From contig CM051015.1 of the NCBI GenBank assembly GCA_027704905.1, positions 16,182,521 through 16,246,520 of the forward strand: DNA of 64,000 nucleotides. Reading direction: 5' to 3'. A program made the translations under genes and the position numbers. The notes under the pieces were generated by a model, which ran no database searches, was not told the DNA's origin, and saw nothing but the letters and a program-made list of their open reading frames with translations. The stretch comes from Muraenolepis orangiensis (lineage: Eukaryota > Chordata > Actinopteri > Gadiformes > Muraenolepididae). Below, one piece after another: positions 57,325 to 64,000 of the stretch. Every line of letters starts with the position of its first letter. Within the stretch, counting starts at the first letter, position 1.

Positions 57325-59400
57325 AATATGCCGGACCGGAACCCACGATCTTTCCTCCGGGCCGTACCCCCTCCAATCGACCAGGTACTGGAGGCCCCTT
57401 CACACGACGACGGGAACGCAGTAGGCGGTGGACGGAATAAACCGGGCCACCATCAATGACTCTGGGTGGTGGTGGAGGTGGAGCAGCCGAGACCAGCGGA
57501 CTCACCCTCGCTGGCTTGAGCCTGGACACATGGAAGGTCGGGTGAATCCGCATAGATCGGGGCAAGCCTAACTGCCAACCGGGTTGACGAACTTCAGGAC
57601 CTCAAAATGGCCAAAAAATCTAGGCGCCAACTTGTTGGACTCCTCCCGCAATGGTATGTCCCGAGTGGACAGCCATACCTTCTGGCCCACTTGGTAGGAG
57701 GGGCCCTCGGAACGACGCCGGTTGGCAGTTGAGGCGTATCAGTTGGCCAAGCGGAGGAGCGAAGCTCTCGTTTGGGTCCAGGTCCGACGGCAGCGACGGA
57801 TGAAAGCCTGGACAGACAGGCAGGAGACCTCCTTCTCCAGGGCCGGGAATAGTGGAGGCTGGAATCCGTAGGCACACTGGAAAGGGGATAGTCCAGTGGC
57901 GGAGCTGACCAGCGTGTTGTAGGCATACTCTACCCACAGGAGTTGTCTTGACCAGGAGGAGGGGAGCTTGGCCACGGTGTACCGCAACGCTGTCTCCATC
58001 TCCTGGTTCTTCCGCTCTGTCTGCCCATTGGATTGGGGGTGGAACCCAGACGACAGGCTGACGGTGGCCCCGATCAACGAGCAGAACTCCCTCCAAAACA
58101 CCAACGTGAACTGGAGCCCCCGGTCGGAGACCACATCGGTGGCAAGACCATGTAGACATGGAAGACATGACTCAGGACAAGTTCAGCTGTCTCCTTGGCC
58201 GAGGGGAGTTTGGGCAGGGGAATGAAGTGGGCCATCTTGCTGAACCGATCCACCACCATCAGGATTGCGGTGTGTCCATTGGACAGTGGCAGACTGGTAA
58301 CAAAATCCAGGGATATGTGGGACCAGGGACGATGGGGCACAGGCAAAGGTTGCAGGAGACCCGCCGGAGCCCGATGAGAGGGCTTATGCTGGTTGCAAAC
58401 CGGACAAGCGTTGACAAATTCCCGAGTGTCCTTCTTTATGGTGGTCCACCAGAACCTCTGCTGCAGGACCCCTTGGTGCGTTGAATCCCGGGGTGGCAGG
58501 AGAGCCGGGAGTTGTGGGCCCAAATGAGTATATCAGACCTCAACGGCTGGGGAACAAACAATTAGGACAATTAGGAGGGCAGGTGCTCGGACCGGGCTGG
58601 CCCACGAGGGCGGCCTTGACCCTCGCCTCTATCTCCCAGACAAGAGGGGCCATCAAATGCGGAGCAGGTACGATGGTGTCAGGACCCCCCCCTCCACAAT
58701 TTGCCATGACAGAGCGTTGGCATGACGTTACGGGAACCGGGATGGTAGGAAAGGGAGAAGTTGAACCTTGTGAAGAAAAGGGACCACCTGGCCTGTCGGG
58801 AGATCAGCCTTCTGGCAGACTGGATGTACTCCAGGTTTTTGTGGTCAGTCCAAACCAAGAAGGGAAACTTGGTCGCATCAAGCCAGTGGCGCCACTCCTC
58901 CAAAGTCAACTTCACCGCTAGTAGCTCCCGATTCCCAATGTCGTAATTCCTCTCCACCGGTGTTAGTCGCCGATAGAAAAACGCACAATTGCGGAGCATC
59001 TGGTCATCGGCAGACCGCTGAGACAGGATGGCTCCTACCCCCACGTCGGAGGCGTCCACCTCCACCACAAACTGTCTCTCAGGATCCGGGATTTGGAGGA
59101 TGGGAGCGGAGGTAAACCGAGCCTTGTGTCCACTGGAACGAAACCTTGGTGGATGTGAGGGCGGAGAGTGGAGCAGCTACTGTGCTGTAGCCGGTGCTGA
59201 TGCTCCCTCCTGTTATTCAAAAAAATAAGGATGTCGTCCAGGTAAACAAACACATGCTTGTTTAGCATGTCCCTCAACACGTCGTTAGCCAACGCCTGGA
59301 ACACTGCCGGGGGGTTGGTAAGACCAAACGGCAACACCAGATATTCGTAATGGCCTATGGACGTGTTGAAGGCCGTCTTCCACTCATCGCCCCCCCCCCG
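57143..59400 (-). mobile_element. Decayed chromodomain gypsy (Ty3-like) element
   Basis: Read on the minus strand from 59400: an RT piece (GDEWKTAFN, LPFGLTNPPAVFQAL, catalytic VYLDD), a deletion, RNase H (VVEVDASDVGVGAILSQ, WTDHKNLEYI; 58679-59068), integrase zinc region and core (CPVCNQHKPSH, SLDFVTSLPLS; 58074-58523), DRGLQFT and GFHPQSNGQTERKNQ (57739-58134), chromodomain (PPPRVIDGGPVYSVHRLL; 57305-57565) and an acidic tail (EVEEEVDMDVSDEY) ending at about 57143. Domains fall in different frames with gaps, so it is dead. Order RT-RNase H-IN-chromodomain is that of Ty3/gypsy chromoviruses. No LTR is attached on either side here. Confidence 0.88.
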
Positions 59401-61350
59401 GATTGAGCCAGAGTGGTCATTGTTCAAAGCTTCTATTGCCAAAGCTGCAGTTGAGAGCTGTGGCCTCAAGGTCATTGGTGCCTCAAGGGGTGGCAACCCT
59501 CGGACTTTGTGGTGGAGCCTGTGAGACTCAGGACTCAGTTGTGAGGTATCGACAGGCCAAGAGGACGGCAGCCTCGGCTCTAACAGAGGCAAAGCAGCGG
59601 GTGTGGGAGGAATTCGGAGAAGCCATGGAGAAGAACTTTCAGTCGGCACCAAAGCGTTTCTGGCAAACAATCCGGCGCCTCAGGAGGGGGAAGCATGGAT
59701 CCATCCAAGCTGTGTACAGTAAGGGTGGGACATTGCTGACCTCAACTGAGGAGGTGATCAGGTCGTGGAAAGAACACCTTGAGGAACTTCTTAACCCAAC
59801 TACACCCTCAACGGTAGAGACAGAGCTGGAGGATGAAGGACGGCAAACATCAATCTCCCTGGAGGAAGTCACTGCGGTAGTCAAACATCTCCGCAGTGGC
59901 AAAGCCGCAGGGGTTGATGAGATCCATCCAGAAATGCTTAAGGCTCTGGGTGTTGAGGGGCTGTCATGGATGACACGTCTTTTCAACATTGCGTGGAAGT
60001 CTGGGACAGTGCCTGAGGAGTGGCAAACGGGGGTGGTACCCCTGTTCAAAAAGGGTGACCAGAGGGTGTGTGCCAATTACAGGGGTATCACATTACTCAG
60101 CCTCCCTGGGAAAGTCTACTCCAAGGTGCTCGAAAGGAGGGTTCGGCCGATAGTCGAACCTCGTATGCCCATCCGGTCTACATGTGTTTGTGGATTTGGA
60201 GAAGGCATATGATCGGGTCCCTCGGGAAATACTGTGGGGGGTGCTACGGGAGTATGGGGTGCGGGGGTCACAATTGAGGGCCATCCAATCTCTGTACTCC
60301 CAAAGCAAGAGCTGTGTCCGGATTCTCGGTAGTAAGTCGGGCCTGTTCTCAGTGGGTGTTGGCCTCCGCCAGGGCTGCGCTTTGTCACTCATCCTGTTTG
60401 TGATTTTCATGGACAGGATTTCAAGGCATAGTTATGGAGGGGAGGGGTTTCAGTATGGTGGGCTCAGGATTGAATCGCTGCTGTTTGCAGATGATGTGGT
60501 CCTGTTTGCGTCATCAGTATGTGACCTTCAGCACTCACTGGATCGGTTTGAAGCGGAGTGTGAAGCGGCTGGGATGAGGATCAGAACCTCCAAATCTGAG
60601 GCCATGGTTCTTAGCAGGAAACCAGTGGATTGTCTACTCCAAGTAGGGAGGGAGTCCTTATCCCAAGTGAAGGAGTTCAAGTATCTCAGGGTCTTGTTCT
60701 CGAATGAGGGGAGGATGGAGCATGAGATTAACAAGAGAATCGGTGCAGCGGGAGCGGTATTGGGTGCACTTTGGCGCACCGTTGTAACCAAAAGAGAGCT
60801 GAGCCAGAAGGCAATGCTCTCGATCTACCAATCAGTCTTCGTTCCTTCGTTCCTACCCTCACCTAGGGTGAGGAGTATAGCTCAGGAGGTAGAGCGGACA
60901 ACCGGAAGATTGCTGGTTCAATCCCCGCCGCATCCTCCTAGCAAATGCTGTCGAGGTGACCTTGAGCAAGACATCCTAACCCTAACTGCTCCTGACGTGT
61001 TGGCTGTCTCCTTGCATGGCTGACTCCGCCGTTGGTGGTTGAATGTATGGGTGAATGTGAGGCATGACTTGTAAAGCGCTTTGAGTAACCATTGGTTAGA
61101 AAAGCGCTATATAAATGTCCATAATATAATAATATAATATAATGACCGAAAGGACGAGATCGCGAATACAAGCGGCCAAAATGAGTTTCCTCAGGAGGGT
61201 GGCTGGTATCTCCCTGAGGGATAGGGTGAGAAGCTCAGTCACTCGTGAGAGACAAGGAGTAGAGCCGCTGCTCCTTTGCGTAGAGTCACCTGGTGAAGCT
61301 GCTACCTCCGCGACCCGATTACGGATAAGCGGGAGAAGATGGATGGATAC
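59401..61350 (+). mobile_element. RTE-like LINE, interrupted by a SINE
   Basis: Same family as 52321-52830: GTAACCAAAAGAGAGCTGAG occurs in both (60783 and 52321). Coding pieces: 59403-60212 (RSGKAAGVDEIHPEMLKAL, CANYRGITLLSLPGKVYSK) and 60184-60865 (FVDLEKAYDRVP, GVGLRQGCALS, catalytic LLFADDVVLF, KSEAMVLSRKPVDCL). The join near 60175 is a deletion with frame change removing the region before RT box A. The SINE sits at 60865-61140, then the C-terminal piece (TERTRSRIQAAKMSF) with another internal deletion, and the tail GAAGATGGATGGAT near 61345. Inactive. Confidence 0.87.
60865..61140 (+). mobile_element. tRNA-derived SINE inside the LINE
   Basis: The head has a pol III A-box-like TAGCTCAGGAGG (from 60879) and B-box GGTTCAATCCC (60915-60925). 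The body ends GTAAAGCGCTTTGAG, AGCGCTATATAAATG, then an ATAAT repeat tail. About 18 bp of LINE sequence present at 52.4 kb (GGCCATGAGCAATGGGTA) are missing at the site. Confidence 0.85.
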
Positions 61351-61354
61351 ATGG

Positions 61355-61395
61355 ATACATTTGAGAATCCCTGTTTTTAATATGTTAAGTAGGCT
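61355..61395. repeat. Relict of crystallin array spacer
   Basis: ACATTTGAGAATCCCTGTTT, then AATATGTTAAGTAGGCT, matches spacer DNA found in every unit (for example 1097-1133) with few differences. Confidence 0.7.
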
Positions 61396-63306
61396 TGTGG
61401 AGTGTGTGTGGTTGGTGGCTGGTTTTAGCAGCCTCACCCGGCCTGAGTTAGACTGATTACTCTATGCCAGCAGGCTGTACCAGCATCTTCTCCAGTTTCA
61501 CTGCTGTCTGATCCAGAACCTGCACCGATGAGCTTAGCACCGGAGCCCCTATCTTCCACCTCTGCCTTTGAGGGAGCTACTGTAGCCCTCACCAGAAACC
61601 ACCATTCTCTAACCCGGCAGAGATATTCCCCAAGAGTTACCCGATTTTCAAGATAACCCAGACAGGGAGGAGCCATCCTCAGATGAGGGCGAGACTCCAC
61701 AGGAAGCAGAGGAAGAGGAGATGGACATTCCGGAGGAGGAAATGGACATGGATGTCTCTGACGACTATTAACCCTCCACCCACCCGTCCTACACCCCTTT
61801 TGTTTTCTTTTGTTTTGTGCTAGTTGTTTTGGGGACGTCAGGAGCAATCCCTTAATGAAGGGGGCTCTGTCACAGTCTGCGGTGCATTACGAATCAGTCT
61901 ATTTTTTAGGCAAACCCTCTAACACGATTTGTGACAATTTGAATGGCTGGTGGCAGCCTAGTCTGCTACAAGATACAAGATACAAGATACAATATATTTA
62001 TTTGCCATTTGTAAAAAGTACATAGGAATGCTTGCTCCCCATTCCCTCCCACAGTATACATTTTAAAAAACAATACCATAAAAATAATATGTATAATAAC
62101 AAAAAAAAAGTGACTCATAGATGGTATGGCATTTAAAGTGCAGTAGTGCAGCAGCATCATGAATACAGTGCAGTACAGTGCAGTAGCTGTAATGAGTCCT
62201 GAAATTCCTGAAAGTATGTAAGTGTAATGTTAATGACAATGTTATGAAAGTGAAAGTGGCAGCACTCCTAGCAGTTCAGTAAGCGCACTGCCTGGGGATA
62301 AAAATGATCCTTAAACCTGGTAGTACTCATACGGATGCTGTGCAACCAGCAACCAGACCGTAGGGGGGAGAAGAGATGGTGCCCAGGGTGGTTGCAGTCC
62401 TTTATGATGGACATGGCCTTCTTCCGACATCTGGTCCTACAGATCTCCTCAATGCATGAAAAAACACTAGTGCTTGAACAGGGACCTCGCCAGCTAGGAC
62501 AAGGCACAGCCACCGCCCAGCACAAACCCTTTCCCCGCCGGCAGCGACAGCCACTGGTAGGGCCCAGCAGAGGACAGGGGTGGTGTCGCAGCAACAGCTA
62601 GGAGCAACCGCCTGGGGTAAGCCACCCTTGGAATCAGCCCGCAACAGACCGGCAACAATCCGGCAACTCCACCAGCCAGCGCAGCAGCCCAAAGCCCCAT
62701 GCCCAAGGTAGGAGGTGGGGGGAAGATGCCTCGTCGCCCTGGTGGAGGGTAGCCTTACCAGGGGCTGTTGGTGAGCCCTTAAAGGAGCTACTACCGAGGC
62801 CTAGCTGTCCAGTTTCCTAGCCCATCCAGAAAACCCAGCAACTGCCAGAGAAAACCACCGCCAGTCAAAACAGCAGCCGAGGCCTCCGCTCAAAGGAGAG
62901 GGAGGGTGGGTTGGCGGGTCACCCTGGGGTGGTGTACGGCCAATGGGGTTGGATTTTTTTTTTATTACTTGTAAATCGTGTAGAGTCCAATTTAGGTAGA
63001 TTTTAGGATGGGGGAGAGGGCGGGGAATAGGTTTTGGCTGGGGATTTTCCCCAGCCTCATTTTTGCGGTGGGGATATGTGGAGTGTGTGTTGCTAGCTTA
63101 AGCAGCCTTGCCTGAGTTCGACTGATGACTCTATGGTAGGTGAGGCTGCACACCTGTGGGTCTTTCTAATCAAGGCCCATAGGTTAAACAAGCCACCTAC
63201 ACATTCTCGAGGAGAGAGCTCTAGCATTTACCAACTGCTCTGTTCATTATGATTCAAAACTCTGAACTAAACCGGATTCCTCCTTTACCCTGTGTCCTTG
63301 TCTTCA
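61396..63306 (+). mobile_element. Gypsy-type 3' end plus LTR, copy B, with nested LINE
   Basis: A rearranged LTR piece at 61396-61465 matches 49879-49940. An acidic ORF end (GETPQEAEEEEMDIPEEEMD, then stop near 61769) is followed by a purine tract (AATGAAGGGGG) and TGTCACAGTCTG at 61868. The LTR runs to about 63306 with AACTAAACCGG near the end, once the nested insertion at 61967-62463 is removed. The acidic end resembles that of the 57-59 kb gypsy. Confidence 0.65.
61967..62463 (-). mobile_element. LINE 3' end nested in gypsy LTR copy B
   Basis: Interrupts LTR sequence that is continuous at 49290 (GTCTGCAACACTGGTGCTTG). The minus strand carries a C-terminal RT remnant (KKAMSIIKDCNHPGHHLF, RFKDHFYPQAVRLLNC; stop at 62268), a 3' UTR and an ACAAGAT/ATCTTGT tail (61968-61990). 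The UTR matches the 55.3-kb fragment. Confidence 0.8.
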
Positions 63307-63459
63307 GCAGCAGCCCTCAAGTAGCCATTTTAATGGCTTGTAGCAGCGGCGACTGCTACGGTCTAATATTTTCAATTTCTGATCTTTGATTGTTTGTGGC
63401 AGCAAGGACTCTCGGCTGCACTGCGACTTGGCTCACTGTAAAGGTGAGAGCCATCGTCG
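63307..63459. other. Stretch after LTR copy B, absent from copy A
   Basis: About 150 bp (GTAGCAGCGGCGACTGCTAC and onward) lies between the LTR end and the shared downstream segment. It could be the start of an internal gypsy region, with the rest deleted. No ORF. Confidence 0.4.
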
Positions 63460-64000
63460 ACACGCCAAATCTGACAAATGCAAAAGGTGTGCTAACTTTT
63501 TAGCCAGGTTGATTTTGGAAAAAACATTGCCATTTACCCAATCCAGACACTCAAACTAACGTTTGGAAATACAACACTATTCAAACCTTTCTAAAATTAA
63601 ATTGAGACAAATCTGGTCCCAGATATTTCACCAAATCCACCCAGAACATCTCCCGGACCACTGATGTCTAAAGGATTTTCATCCCTTCACATCCACAAAC
63701 TGTAACCAAGTGAAGTGTGTGCCTGATTTCAAATTTTATGAATGGACGCATGTCACACATTGCAGTCATGTTTCTAAACGGATGTTGGACTAGGCAAAAC
63801 ATATGTTGCTGAATGGATACTTACAACAACTACTCTTTAAAATGGATGGTATGCTGCATGAAATCTAATCCAATTTTATCTAGCACCACTCTTCTTCTTG
63901 GATAACCCCTGACTGACATCAAAGTCATAATTAAGGACATTGACAGGAAACATATGCTTCTCCTAGAGTCTTTCGTTCAGCAAGAGCTGGAGAATAGGAG
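63460..64000. repeat. Segment shared with 50119-50690
   Basis: Matches the sequence after LTR copy A, including CACATCCACAAACTGTAACC and CTGACTGACATCAAAGTC. It runs off the window. No coding content recognised. Confidence 0.7.

Noticed and set aside
60865..60930. tRNA gene
   Set aside because: A- and B-box-like motifs are present but the sequence does not complete a tRNA and continues into a SINE body and tail.

Overview
The window is vertebrate nuclear DNA, most likely from a spiny-rayed (acanthomorph) teleost. The evidence is the gene family (fish-specific, methionine-rich gamma-M lens crystallins with the usual three-exon layout) and the dense mix of fish-type LINEs, SINEs, LTR and DNA transposons. 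The species cannot be named from the sequence. No bacterial or viral gene layout is present.

From the left edge to about 45.9 kb the window is a tandem array of gamma-M crystallin genes, all on the minus strand, with unit length about 2.66-2.86 kb. Fourteen copies lie here. Thirteen are complete, and copy 5 has lost exon 1 and its promoter in a gap of exactly 1,000 Ns (17095-18094). The first 60 bases are the upstream flank of a further copy off the left edge. A divergent complete copy 15 lies at 51.2-52.0 kb and a broken copy 16 at 54.6-55.2 kb. Each gene has a tiny exon 1, a 252-nt exon 2 (N-terminal beta-gamma domain, two Greek keys) and a 276-nt exon 3 (C-terminal domain). Each visible promoter has a TATA box, a SOX-type site and a Maf-type half-site; AATAAA lies 21 nt after the stop in copies 1-14. 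The products should be abundant, densely packed, refractive proteins of lens fibre cells.

Two unit types exist. Type A has intron 1 of 198 bp, MGK at the end of exon 1 and an LTR-like insertion upstream. Type B has intron 1 of 182 bp, MCK, no LTR, and in three spacers a Rex1/CR1-like LINE fragment ending in a hairpin. From copy 9 to copy 14 the types alternate, so the recent unit of amplification there is a 6.4-kb B+A dimer. A second dimer block (copies 3-4 and 6-7) is marked by shared deletions. Copies 1 and 2 are almost identical over 2.86 kb.

The LTR-like element (about 401 bp, TGTCACG...CGTGACA) sits between 5-bp duplications (ACATT). Five spacers keep the empty site, so insertion and later spread by unit duplication can be read directly. 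An L2/CR1-group LINE with one intact 981-codon ORF (12391-15610) interrupts the spacer between copies 4 and 5.

From 45.9 kb to the right edge the window is mostly layered transposon debris: LINE 3' ends, a PIF/Harbinger-like MITE with clear inverted repeats and TTA duplications, a decayed chromodomain gypsy element fused to a truncated pogo/Tigger transposase, an RTE-like LINE split by a tRNA-derived SINE, and a duplicated gypsy-LTR segment (about 48.9-50.7 kb and 61.7-64.0 kb). A relict of about 40 bp of crystallin spacer at 61.36 kb suggests the array once reached further right. No non-crystallin host gene could be firmly identified.
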